Assembly: GCF_901933205.1 (NCBI RefSeq)
Contig: NC_044573.1
Coordinates: 57,290,493 to 57,354,492, forward strand
Source: Camarhynchus parvulus
Lineage: Eukaryota > Chordata > Aves > Passeriformes > Thraupidae
DNA: 64,000 nucleotides
Direction: 5' to 3'
Shown here: positions 1-12,306 of the stretch, one piece after another
Numbering within the stretch: position 1 is the stretch's first letter
How the letters are laid out: every line of letters begins with the position of its first letter
The notes under the pieces: generated by a model
The model's database searches: none
What the model was told of the DNA's origin: nothing
Seen by the model: the letters and a program-made list of their open reading frames with translations, nothing else
Made by a program: the position numbers and the translations under genes

Positions 1-2714
1 GCTATGAAAATAAATAGAAGGACTTTGGGATGTTCTATTTTCAAGTTTTCTCAGCACTTTCTTTGGAGTTTCGTTTCAAATGTGAACTAAATATAATAAT
101 TAGAAAGTGATTAAATAGTACCAGGGACAGAAAGTAGTGGGTACATGCATTCAAATTATTTTTTTAGATGGATATAATTTTCAATTTTTCATTAGAGTGA
201 TAAAATCAGAAAACAGAAATTCATTTGCATTGACTCTAAATTATCTCTTTAAAAAAATCTGTCTATGTCTTTAGAAGGAAATCTCTCACCTCATTAGTAG
301 CATAGGGAAATATGTGCATTTACTTCTAAGCTGCATCCAGTTTTTTCATATAAACATTTGCATAAGCACAAATGAGAAAGTTGCACAAGGCAAAAGTGGT
401 AGGGAATGGGAAGATAATAGCTTTTCCTTTAGCCAAAATTGCCACCAAGAAAGCAGGAAAAGGCCATATACCCAAGGATCACCCGTGTCAATTACAACTG
501 GCCACTTAACTGATGTTAATGGGTTAAACCAGCGGTCAGATAGCAAGAATCACCATCACTGTGAGACCAAAGTTACCACTGCTCTGGCTGTTAGGTGTCA
601 AGTTCAACTCTCACAGATTGCCCAGTGTGGTCTCAGAGCCAAATTTTCAGATGTTCATCCATGCACAGAATAATGCCCATGTCACTCAGGGCCTGTGCTT
701 TCTCAGACAACACCTCCATTAAGACTTCAGAAGAGAGATTTTCCTGCCTAGAGGTCATGTGGAGTCTGTTGGCAGACTGGTGTGTAGTTCAGGGCATGGC
801 TAAGTGCAGCACCATTCACAAAAGGCAATGTGTTAAGGTAACAGTTTAAGAATCACTAATTCATGAATCTAAGTCTGATAATTATTTTTATTGCCACTGC
901 TTTTACAGTTTCAATTAAAATGTATGGATGTGCAAGTCAGAATTGCTTGGGGAAATCATACATTAGTCTAGATTACGTAGGAAGTCAGATTAGATGATTG
1001 CAACACTTCCTTCATGACAGAAAAATTCATGACACTATTAGATGTTTTGTTAAATTGGAGTCTAAGTGATAAGCAAAATTAATAGATTTCTGTATTTCCC
1101 TGGGTGGTCTGTCCATAACATGGGAATATTTGTGTTTCTGTGCTCTGATCTGCTTGTACATGCAATATATGTGTGTGTATGGACCTAATGCTAATAAATA
1201 AATAACCTGATTCTCAGACTGATTACTTAAAAGCCCCATAGAAGATTGAAGAAATGTGCTTTACCTACTGATTTTGTGCTCAAAGTAACTCTTAATCAAA
1301 TTAGCCATTCTAGAGAACAAAACAGTCCCTTGCATTTCAGCGGGACTGTCTGCACGGGTAAACCTTTGCAGGATTGGTCTCTAGATGTTGTTTAGAGTTG
1401 CAAAGAAGCTTAAGTTCTGAACATGTCTTCTGTGGATGTTTCTTTTTAGCCTGCTTCTGGCTCTGTACCATCATGATTTTGTTGCAGGAAACATCTATGC
1501 TAAACATCACTGTCAATTCTGAGACAAGAGACACACTCAAAAGCACATGGAAGCTTTTTTTGTTACCATAAGTTGCCCGCAGAGGGTCCATTCATTCTGT
1601 TTGCTTGTTCCACTGTGTAATAGCTCAACTCAAGTATCAACAAGATAAGCTTTTAAAAGCAGAATATTCCCAGCTGTTGTGGTCAGGCAGCAGCAGCAGG
1701 TTCCTGTCTGAGGACAGCAGAGCAGCAGTGCTCTTGCAGGGACGGCAGTGTAAAGGGGAAGCATGTGTTCTCTGTACACAGTAGCGAAGGGCCCAATAGA
1801 CAGCAATTAGCACCAGCAGAATGAAGATGAACGGTCATATACATAACCTTAATAAAAATGTCACAGAAGAGAAATCTCACACCATATGGATCCATGCTGA
1901 ACTTTTTTTTTCCCTTATTTTTTTTTAGGAGCAAGACAGCTCCATTTCTTTATGGTCTTTTTGCATTAGTTTCTCTCCCTAGTTTTTTGCAGTCTTCTTC
2001 CTCCCTAAGCATTATGCAGATGCCGATTCAGGCAATAAGAAAGAAAAAATAGATTTTTATTTCTGTATTTTTAAATACATGCTCAACTTGAGATTTTTAT
2101 CAAAAGTATCTTCTGCTCAACCTTAACAGCCTGAATAGGTTACTTGGATGTCATTAGATCCCATTTCCACTCACTTTTGGAAAGAAATTTGCAAGGTTTT
2201 ATTCCTGCTGAATTATTGTAGCTTTACAGTGGGTATTGCTTGTTCTCAGGTCTTCTACTTGTGTTTTGGACATAGCAAAGACTATAAGTTTTATCATATC
2301 GGTTCATATAATATCATATCAGTTTATAATCAGCACTGTTAAAAATAATAATTTGTAAAAAACTTTGACAAAAGTCTTTGAAGTACAATGCTGCCCTTAT
2401 GCTGTCCTGGGGGTGTAATTTCTGTTTTCCACCTTGAGATTAAAATCCAAAGGCCAGGAGGAAAATGATCAAGGAGTGCTGGAGTAGGAAGAAAATATCT
2501 TCCCAGAAGGTCAAATTAGAGATTTGCGCTTATTCTTTTCAAGTCATGTCTTTGTCTTTTCCTGATCAAACCAGAATATTACTGATGTTTTACAAGATCA
2601 GACCTCAAGATTTGAGGTCTGACAGCAATATTTTGATGCTTTCTGCCTTTTCTCTACTCCCATTAATAAGACTCCTGCCTTTAGTAAGTAGCTGTGAATT
2701 TTGTTGATTACTTT
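1..2714. other. Intergenic, unique AT-rich DNA
   Basis: No gene, RNA or recognisable mobile element. Open frames are short, overlap on both strands and have no family resemblance. The small tandem repeat at 2291 is the only structure noted. Confidence 0.6.
2291..2330. repeat. Two ~20-bp tandem units
   Basis: TTATCATATCGGTTCATATA is followed by ATATCATATCAGTTTATAAT. These are similar AT-rich units side by side. Confidence 0.6.
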
Positions 2715-3300
2715 AACAGAAGATAGAGATGGATCGGACCTTCTGAGGTCTTCTAACCATCCCCTTGCAGTACATGGGATTGACTATTCATATCTGGAGA
2801 TGTTTGTTTGAAGGTCTTCTGTGAAGAAGATTCCTCCATCTCCATCTTTCTTCTCCAGGCAAAAAAAGCTGACCACTATCCTCTTTCTAAAATGAAAAAA
2901 TTACAAAAATACTGAGGGGGAATCAATCTCCCATTTGCAAGCGAGCCTCATCTCTTTTTGTTATGTCTACGTGGAAATCAGGTTAAGTTTTTCCTGTTGG
3001 TGACATCCCCTTGCATGCTTACAGACTGTTGTCATGTCTCCCTCTGTTTTCTCTAGATTAAGCAAATTCCTTTCATGCCACATCCTTTCCATCGACAGTA
3101 ATGTCTTTTAGGCTTCTGATTATTTGATTTGATCATCTCTGGATTCTCTCTATATGTGATTTGTAGTCTTTTTGAAGCAAGATGCCCATAATTATGGGCT
3201 CCAACTGAAACTGAGTGCTGAGGTGTGAGAGGAGGGTTGTTTTACAAGTCTTGCAGACTTCATTTCTGCAGGAGCATCACCTCTTTTTTCAATAGACAAG
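2715..3300 (-). repeat. Old diverged CR1/L3-like LINE fragment
   Basis: The plus strand carries, in order, the reverse-complement landmarks of the CR1/L3 3' region. They are a GGACCTTCTGAGGTCTTCTA block, TCTCTAGATTAAGCAAATTC, CATGCCACATCC-like sequence, GATCATCTCTGGATTCTCT, a TTTTTGAAGCAAGATGCCC segment and CAACTGAAACTGAGTGCTGA. It is much more diverged than the CR1 copies at 5.4 and 27 kb, and no open frame remains. Confidence 0.7.
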
Positions 3301-5359
3301 AACAAACTTGCAGTGTCCTAGTTCCATTTGTTCGCCAAGGAAAAGCTTGACATGGCAATAGAATCACTGATCATGACTTGGAAGCATGCAGAAGACAGAA
3401 TCCGTGGGAAATACCTCCATTTTACACAGGATTCAGTCCTTCCAATACTTAAGTTATATGAACTATTTTACCAATGGGAGCATTCCCATTGAAATGAATG
3501 GCCACGGTCATGTGTAAAAAATTTGGTTGCGTGATAGTGATTGAAGGATTGGGACCAAGATATTTCAGAGAAAACACAATGGAAAACTCCAAATGGGAGT
3601 CTGGATTTCCTTTGCCTCTTGTGCCACTGCTTTTCTGTTAATCTGGCATATTATTTGTAGGGACAGGATAGCCCTCATCCAGCCCTTGGAAGATTTCTTG
3701 CAGGAAAGCAAATCTAGCAAATCTTTATTTAGGGAATGAAAACATTATTACCTCAAGGAACAAAGAAAAACTCAGAAATACCCATGGGACTACAAATGTA
3801 GAAAAATGCTAGTATGAAATCTCATCTTCCCCCTAGTCCCCCTAGTTTAGTCTTAGTGATGACAGCAATCCACTTACAGCATGCACTAAGACATGTCTAT
3901 CTTCATTTAACTGTGCTCACTTGTGGTCACACTGCCATACTCTCTATGCAGATGGGAAATGGATGCATGCTTACAAAAAATGTCTTTAACAATTTTAAAC
4001 TGAGTGAATAATTAATCATTTTGGGCTCAAAATCCGTAGAAGTTTCTCTCCCTTCTCCAACTCCTTTCTGCACATTCCCTCTATGATCTGAACATTAACG
4101 CTTGGGGACTATTGACTTGACATGATTCAGAGGTGGCTGGTTTGCATCAATATTTCTAAAATCCCTCTTATTATCTTGCATATGTCAAAGTGTGATAAGA
4201 AGAAAGAAGGATGAAGCTATTTATAATTCAGAATGACTGATACCAAAAGGTATTTAAAATCAAATCACAGTATGTCAAAGTTTACTTTTAAATAAGCTTA
4301 AACAAAAGACACAGTTTGAAAACAATTAGTAAATTTGACAAAATTAACTTTGACCTTACAATCTTATAAATGCCAGCACAGCTTTTCTTCCAGTGTCAGT
4401 ATGCCTGTGTGTGTCTGTGAGTGTATTTTCAGCAGTGCAGTAATTTCACAGCAAAGAGCTATGCTGAGACTTAACTCTCAGGCAAGAATTATGCTTCCCT
4501 GCTTAGGAGATCCCCTTGGGGAAATGTGCTATTTCACTGCTCCTTTATGCTGGAAATCCATCCATACAGACAAGTCAGATAAGTGCTTAATTTTTTTCAT
4601 TATTTCTGGTAAGCAGTTATTTTCTCCCAGTCCAGCCTTTCAGTCATCTCCACTCCTCAGCTCACAGGGGGGTTCTTTTTAGGGTTTTCTCCTAATTTCC
4701 CTTAGTCTTCCTCAACAAAACCCTAAAACAACCGGGTGAAAATATAGTCTCTGCTTTCTATCCAGCCTGGGAATGGAGATTGTAAAGACACAAAAAAATG
4801 TGCTGGTGAGCTTGTAAGCATGCTAAGCCAGAAGACAATTCCCTTTTACCCTGAATTTATCAGTCCAGCCATCAGGGCCCTAATGCCAGCTGGTGCCTAT
4901 GTTTTCTTCTTTTTGTCCAGACTGTCTGCAGAATTCCCTGGACAGAACAGTTTGCATGTGTTCCCTCTAGAAGGAGACAGCCCTTTCTGTAGTCTGAGAA
5001 CACCTAGAAGCTGGTTCTGTATCTCGGCTGACCTTCACAGTTTTTTCTTACTGAGTTAATTCATTGCCCAGCCACCAGGCAGCAAAATCCAATATCTTCC
5101 TGGCATTTTAGGGGTCTCAGTTATTTGGCATCTGGACCAATGGATGATGCACATTTTTGCTTTTTGTGGTTCTATGCAGCTGTTTGTGTGTTATTGAGTA
5201 ATTTTTAAGCCCAAGGACTGAGTTCATGCACCTGACAGTTTGTTTCAGTCCTGTCTTCCATCTGCATGCCAGTTACACAAAGAAGATGTGGGGTGACAAC
5301 ACATCTACAGTGGCACATTTCAGCACCCAGGGCTTGACAAAGCTCAAAAGCTATAGGTG
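3301..5359. other. Intergenic, unique DNA between two CR1 fragments
   Basis: Nothing recognisable apart from a short 9-bp tandem (AGCAAATCT twice, 3717-3734). The 115-codon frame at 4335-4682 is unlike any family I know and is probably chance. Confidence 0.55.
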
Positions 5360-6203
5360 AAATTTCTAGATGGTCTATGGAGCATCATGGCTACACTGGG
5401 GGTAAATAGTGCCTATGGATTGACTGCAAGGGAGTCACTTGATAGGGGAAGACCAAGTGATGTTATTTACCTGGTCTTCCATAAGGCCTTTGACACAATA
5501 ACAGTCAACAAGTTCATCCAAATTGGAGAGACATGGATCTGAAGGATGAACTGAAGGATCTGAAGGATTCAGCATCTAAGAAATTGTCTAGATGGATGCA
5601 GCCAGTTAGATGGGGTAAATGGCTTTATTTCCAGATGGGGGCTTGTGAGAAGCAGTGCTGCTCAGGGCTCTGCATTGGAACTGATGCTTTTCAACATCTT
5701 TAATATCTACGACACAGACAGTGAGACTGAGTGCCTCCTCAGCAAGTTTGCAGATGACACAAAGCTGAGCAGCACAGCTAACATGAATGGGATGACATCC
5801 AGAGGGACCTGGACAAGCTTGAGAAGCGGGCCCATGAGCATCTCATGAAGTTCAGCAAATCCAAGTGCAAGGTGCAGCACTTAGGTCAGGGCAATCCCAG
5901 ATATGAGCACAGAATGGGAAAAGAAACCATTGAGAGAAGCCCTGTAGAGAAGGAATTTGGAGTTCTAGTGGATGAAAAATTGGACAGGGAGCTTTCCTTA
6001 ACCTCAGAAGAAATTCTTGGAGATGAAGGTGGTAAGACACTGGAGCAGGTTGTCCAAAGAAGTTGCGGGTGCCTCATTCCATCAAGACTGGGTTGGATGA
6101 GGCCCTGATCTAGCAGGTGGAATCCCTGATAGATCATGGCAGGGGGATTGGAATTAGATGATCGTTAAAGTCCCTTCCAAGCCAAACTGTTCTATGATTC
6201 CAT
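5360..6203 (+). mobile_element. CR1 LINE, 5'-truncated with internal deletion
   Basis: The plus strand encodes broken pieces of the CR1 reverse transcriptase. DVIYLVFHKAFDT is at about 5458-5500. LFNIFNIYD and then LSKFADDTKLSS (the catalytic FADD box) follow around 5690-5775, and [18 protein letters not shown] then [13 protein letters not shown] sequence around 5858-5985. After about 6005 it jumps to the far 3' part. It ends with GTCCCTTCCAAGCC and TTCTATGATTCC, the CR1 terminus. Stops and frameshifts separate the pieces, so it is not active. Confidence 0.92.
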
Positions 6204-7437
6204 CATCGTATTCCCCTTACGTTCTTTCAACCAGAACCAAAAGATATGAGATTCTTTCAGTAGATTTTTATTGAGCTAACACAGACTTAAAATAACTTTT
6301 TCCTGTGCAGAGGAATCTACCACCCATCTTTTTCGACTCTTACACATATTCCCTCTTTCCACACCGGGGGATACCAAGCATCTGCTGTTGAGCTGTCTGC
6401 CGTCTGTCCACAGATGTCTTTTACAGCATCATCTTAACATTTTGAAGGCTATTCCTTGATTGTCACCCCTCCCTGGACACGCTGGTGGGATTACAGAAGA
6501 TGTCTGGACATAATTTGTCCATTGCTGGCAAGCAAAATTTTAATGCTCCCACGTCAGTAGTATAAGAACTCAGTTTTTGAATACGGCATGCAATTCATAT
6601 AATCCATGAGAACAAACTGCCAATTTTGATTTGCAAATGCTTAAAAACATACCCTTTTGTAAATTTTCCTTTAGTTCTATTCCTGATCTCTTTAGAAAGT
6701 AGGCTTCTGTGCAAGTTTTAGATAAAAATTCAATGTACAGACTGTTTTTAAAATTTTATTAATCAAATTGAGGATTGACCTATTAATTTAAAATTAATTA
6801 TACTTTCCTTTCAGTCCAAAACTACATTTGTACATGTAGTGACAGTCACTTATTAATGCTTTTGTTGAAAGTGCTATACCTCCTGGCTCTATTTATTTTC
6901 AGAAGACAGTTCGGGAATATGGGCTTTCATTTATAAGAACAAAAAAACAAACCCACAAACCCACCCTTTATGGCACTAAAAATGATTTTGAGAACCTAAA
7001 CCAAAGTCTAATGGGTTGCCTTCCATAGCCTGGAGACAATGTAAAATTGCAGCCACACTGTGTGAATCACTTCATTAATCTCTGTCTTTGCTTTGACTTG
7101 CTCATTGTTATTTATTTACATACTATGGGCCAGCTCTCCCCTGTGCCAGAGCTCCACTCAGCACAGTTTGGAGATGGGTCATAAGGAAGTCATTAGAACT
7201 CTCTCCAGTTTTCTGAGCACTCCTGGCCTCTTCACCATTTCCCCTGTTTGCCAGGCAGTCCTATGTTACATCTCAAGTGAGGCTCTTAATGGTGCTTTAA
7301 TTTCAACATGACTTATGGATATGCCAAATCCGTGGCACGTGCTTTGGGTCCTGGCATATACAGTTGTAAATAAAATTCATCTGATTTTTTGATCTTTTCA
7401 GGTCAGTTTTCTGAACCTTCATGGTGCTTGTGTGTGA

Positions 7438-7481
7438 CCAAAAATGGCTGCATGGCTATTTTTGATAAAGATAATTAATCC
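7438..7481. promoter_or_regulatory. Candidate enhancer core: CArG box with GATA and TAATCC motifs
   Basis: A perfect CArG box CCAAAAATGG (7438-7447, serum response factor type) is followed by two GATAA words (7464-7468, 7470-7474) and TAATCC (7476-7481, PITX/OTX type). The segment 7380-7570 has no repeat and is clean unique sequence. The motifs are seen directly. Function is inferred. Confidence 0.3.
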
Positions 7482-8124
7482 AAATAAATATAGAATTATA
7501 TGCAGCCGCCAGTGATGGAAAATAATTCACAGCTCGGTTTGTACAATACCTGGGGCAATTGATCTGGAGACTTTCAGGAACTTCTGTATAATACAAAAAT
7601 CACTTGGAATGAGGAGACTTTGGAAGGTCCTTCCCAAGTGAAAAGATTAAAAATTATGGCAAGATGGATATCATTCTGGAAAGCATTTTGTTTCCCTCTC
7701 ACTTGGCATCAAGCACCACTGCCCAGATTTTTCCATCTGTGGTGTGTTTGAAGAAGAGCCTGGAGAGCTGCTGCTGCATTCTGAGCTCATCCCACCCACT
7801 TCAGGCACTCCAGAGAGGTATCTGGTCACCATAGACTCTCTCTGTAATTAGAGGAGAAACATATCTCCAGAGGGTGTCTGGCCACTTGAGATCATCACCT
7901 ACTTTAAAGAGAGCTGAAAACTTGGATCCTAACATGTGGATTTCTGTGAAGTGCCTAAGGTTAAGTGAACAGGCTATTAACTATTTATCTTCACATATGA
8001 ATAGTCTTATGGAAAGATAATGATGATTTTCCCTCTATGAATTCCTTTATGAATTAACTTGAAAGTTTATTGACTTGATTGTGTATTGTCCCACAAATAC
8101 TTAATTATTCTTGCAACACTCATG

Positions 8125-8180
8125 TTCAGTGACAGGATGGACAGATAGGAAACTGAGGCCCCAAGGTTGGAAATATAAGT
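8125..8180. repeat. Possible MIR-like SINE fragment
   Basis: GACAGATAGGAAACTGAGGC resembles the MIR core (CAGATGAGGAAACTGAGGC). The surrounding sequence is too diverged to extend the match, so this could be chance. Confidence 0.3.
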
Positions 8181-9386
8181 TTCCATGCACCTTCAGGACC
8201 TAGTGTGAAATGAGTCCCAGTTTTTCCTACTCTTTTTTTCTCTTCTCCTTTCTGTCACAGCAGAGCTCCCTCTGACTGGAAATTTTTCAGTGCACCTGTA
8301 GCTAGACCTGCAGTGTCTCCTCAAACATCTCTGTGCTAGAGGCTAGGGCAGAAGCCATACACTTCCAGCAACTGTGTGTGAAGCTGATATCTCAGGGGCA
8401 CAGCCCCTCAGTCAAATATAGCTCAAATAAACCAAGGGACTGCTTGCCAGGTGATGGGGTTAGTGACTTGCATAAAGATAGAGAGATGCACATGTACACA
8501 TGTATGGACCTGTGCCCCCCCATGCACTTGCCCAGCAGTCTCTTTTACTCAGAAAGTCTTGCAAAGGCACTACCATGTATTTAGCAACCTGTTACAAGCA
8601 CAGGGTACCCTACCTGGAGTTTCCTGGACCATTGTATTACTAGCATTTTTTACTTTATGACTGCTTGATACAGGCACAGTTTTAAAAGTCCTTTTATGAA
8701 GTTCAGTTACAGAAGTTTCCTATGTCAGATTTCAAGACCTCTGAAATACCACAATGTAGTTTGACATGTATCTGATTTTTGAAGACTTCTTTCATGGAGT
8801 ATACGTACCTATTTGTGTTAGCAGAGAGATAGACAGAACTTATTGCTTTATATTTTCCTTGTGGACTACTATTAGCAGAAGATAAGACAAGTGCTTTGCT
8901 AGCAGGATCTAAGGCATTAGGACAGCAAACTCAGTTTGCTTAGGTTCTACTCCACCTGCTGAAATCTTCACCTCTTCTCTGCTGCTCCCCTTCCTCCAGT
9001 CGCTTTTCTTTCTCCTGCACAGCTTACACCCACCATTCAGTTTTATTCTGTACATCTGCCCAATCAAGAACTCTCAGACATTCCTATATCTTCCCAGTTT
9101 CTTTTCCTAAATAGTCCTTGTGCACTGTGCCAACCCCTGACTTGCCCCCGCATTCCTAGCCAAGCTTCTGTTCATTGAATCTCAGGCTACCTTTCCAAGA
9201 TCCATGTCCAGTCTTCCTGTGACAGTGAGGGCCCAGGGGACTGAGTGCCACCCTGCAAATCGGGATCCTGCCTGCCGCTCAGGTCATACCAGTCACAGAG
9301 CAGCACTGCTGGGCAAGGTCCTGGTGTTACTGGGTAAGGTGCAGGGACCAGCTGGTCTGTACCAGACCATTTCTTCTGTGGAGAAG

Positions 9387-9465
9387 TCGTAGAATCACAG
9401 AAACATAGAATCACTTACGTTGGAAAAGACCCCCAAGATCATCAAGTCCTACCTTCAACCAGACA
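9387..9465 (-). repeat. CR1 LINE 3'-end fragment
   Basis: Contains TAGAATCACAGAAACATAGA, then ACGTTGGAAAAGACCC and AAGATCATCAAGTCC. This is the reverse complement of the CR1 3' terminus with its repeated octamer. Only the last ~80 bp of an element remain. Confidence 0.85.
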
Positions 9466-12245
9466 TAATTAGTGAGAATGAATTTCTGAGAAAATTTTAG
9501 CTGCTAAAATCCAAATCTATATTCAGTACACTTAGTCTGATTTTTCAAGGCAGAAGAATCTTGTTAGAAAATGGTTCACACTTGATCATCACAAAGGACC
9601 CCTTCCCTACTAAGCCTGAATGCCTCCTGGAAAGCAAGGGGGCATTTGGAGAAGTAAACCTCTAAGAAAAATGGATTCAATCCTAGGATGAAACTGGAAA
9701 CCATGACAGGCAATGTCCATAAACTTGGAATTTCGTATTAGATCAGTAATGCGGAATTCGTGTTCTGGTGCTTCACCTTATTTTAACCATCTCACCAAGA
9801 TGCCCATTACTATGGCTAAAGAAGAGAAATTGACTCTCCTCCACAGAGTCATTAATCCCAGCTCTGGCAAGCAAACAAGTTAATTCCCCAGCCCAGCACA
9901 GGCCAGCCACAGAAGCCCGAGCCAGATACATTTCTTTTTTGTGGTAACACTTGTCCTAGAAACTTCAGTAAAGAAAGATGAATGTGAAAGTGTTTCTCAG
10001 GCTTACTCTTCCTGAAGGAAGCAATTGCACCTAGCAGAGCTGCTGCCACAGAAGTTCCAGTGTCAGTCCCCACCAGCCCTGCACTGCAGCTCATGCAAAT
10101 CACGCATGGCTGGGAGATCCTGCAGGTATCATTAATATTTTTGAAGAACTGTTTCCTAAGCTAGGAGAGAAACATATCTGTTGCCTGGGGTGCCTCCTAG
10201 ACTGTAAATCATATGGTAACCCCACGTAAATGCCTTATAGAGCTTTTAATGAACGGCACCACATATGTGAAAGCCAACAGCAATATTAGAAATGGTGTTT
10301 ATTTTATAGCCTAGAAACTGCATTTTAAATGGTAGTCTAGGTTTATATGACAGTTCTATTAAATATAAAATAGACCAAAGAAAACCCTTTACATCTGCTT
10401 TTATCTGTGTCTAAATGGCATGCCCAGCTCTGCAATTCCTCAAATGAGACATTTTTAGAACTTTATTTATGTTACAGCCATAACAAGCTAGCAACTAGAA
10501 AACTATAATGGGCACAAACGGCTAATAAAAATGAGATTGCTGAAAAATACTTTTTAATAGCAATTTACAAAGGATCCTGATAGGACTGAGGCTGCCTTTC
10601 CCTGGAAGTTTGCCACTGCTGTAATCACAGCCATTTGGCAACAGGTACTCCCCCTCTTCCATCTTCTGTGACCATTTCCCTCTGAGAATGCTGAAAGCCA
10701 AGTACCCTGAGGCTATTCTCCCGCCCTGCCTTCAGGCCGTGGTGCCTACGAATCCAGAGATACCCTCAGGGAACTCCCCTTTCTCCTCTCCCACCATGCA
10801 GAGGCTCACCTGGAGGATAAGACGTCTTAAGGGCTTTGTCACTTGCTCAGTGGGGAGCAGGGCAGCAAGGCACGATCTGTCCCAGGCGTGCAGAGTGCCC
10901 TGTTTTCTCCTGGAACCTGCATCACTTCTCTGCTGAACTGATATGTTTATACAAGCTGGCTAAGATGAGCAGGTCAAACTCTCTGTTTACAGACTGAAAA
11001 CTATTTTGCCCCAAGCTCAGTAACAAGTCCCCAGGCAAAAGATTGGGAGTTGAACTCATCTCTTCTGCAGGGCAAGTTTTGTGGGATTTTGACAATATCC
11101 ATGTGGCCATTTGTGTGATGTTAGGAGGAAACTTCCTACCACCCAAGAAAAACAGGCCCTCTTCCAGATGTGCACTTATCTGCAGCACACCTTCTCACTA
11201 GGCAAGGGAGGCAAGGGCAAGACAGAATGTTCAAGTAAAGGTCAAAGTCCTTGGTCTGATCTAATTGCAGGTAGTGATGAATATCCTTGAATATAAATTG
11301 GTGTCTTGACCAGTTCAGCATTGTATCTACGTAAGGAGCAAAAGTTCCTCTTAATGAGATTTTATAATATGCAGGCAAGAAGCAAAATTTAGAAAAAAAT
11401 TTGAAATGTTTTGAATCAGCAGGGGCTGAAAACACTATACAGTGCATTAGAAAGAGAATGGTGATATTGAGGTAAAAAAAATGCATCATGGCACCTAAGA
11501 CATACACTGGAAATTGGGTGTTCATGACACTACCTCAGGCTTACAGAGTGAGAGATTGTTCAAACTCCAGGCAAAGCAAGATTTAAAACATTATGGGAAG
11601 CCACTTACCCAGCCTCTTCAGTCTTCCTACCAGAAGGACTAGAAATAACACCCATGTACCAGGAATTTCAACCCAACTCCCCCCAGCCAGATTCACATCT
11701 TCCTGCAGTCTTGCGCTCTTAACTCATCCATCATGCTTGCTCCTAGTTTACTTTGCAATGAAGGCTATACATTATGTCCTTACAAATTCTTTTTTTTGCC
11801 CCAAACAGATTCAGCAGGATAGCCTGAACTATCTGAGACTGGTGTTATGTGCAAAATAGAGCATACAGAGGTACAAAAGGAGCTTTGAAAATACAGATAC
11901 AGGTAGGCATGTAGTATGCACAGAGATTCAGGTATAAATGCAAGTGATAGATATTTGGTACACTGTGAGGCTGTATCATTGCTGGGATGTGCAAAAACTC
12001 AATTTATTACAGCTCTGGGGCTGTCAACATGCAGAGCTAGCCTTCACATAGACCACCTTTGGATTTTGCACTGAAAATGAAAAATTTGACCAAAGACTAA
12101 ACAAAGAGAGAAAAATAGCTATTAAACTCCAAACAAAATTGTGGCAGCAAAAGTGGCCACATCTGTTTAGGGCTGGGCTAGATGCAGCATGTGGATAAGC
12201 CTCAACTGTGGATAGCAGAGCTTCCACTCTAATTGCAGACAAACC

Positions 12246-12306
12246 TTTTTCTTCTTTTCTTGTTGTTTTTGTTTGGTTGTTGTTATTGTTTTGCTTTGTT
12301 TTGTTC
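12246..12306. repeat. T/G-rich low-complexity tract
   Basis: Mixed TTTG, TTG and TTTTG units, almost free of A and C. Confidence 0.85.

Larger units (their letters stand above)
6204..9386. other. Intergenic with a candidate enhancer near 7.4 kb
   Basis: Mostly unique sequence. It contains the CArG/GATA motif group at 7438-7481 and a possible MIR-like scrap near 8125. No exon with splice sites and conserved codons was found. Confidence 0.5.

Noticed and set aside
8451..8480. GGTTAGTGACTTGC resembling the MIR core
   Set aside because: Only a short match, about 280 bp from the other MIR-like scrap and not alignable as one element.
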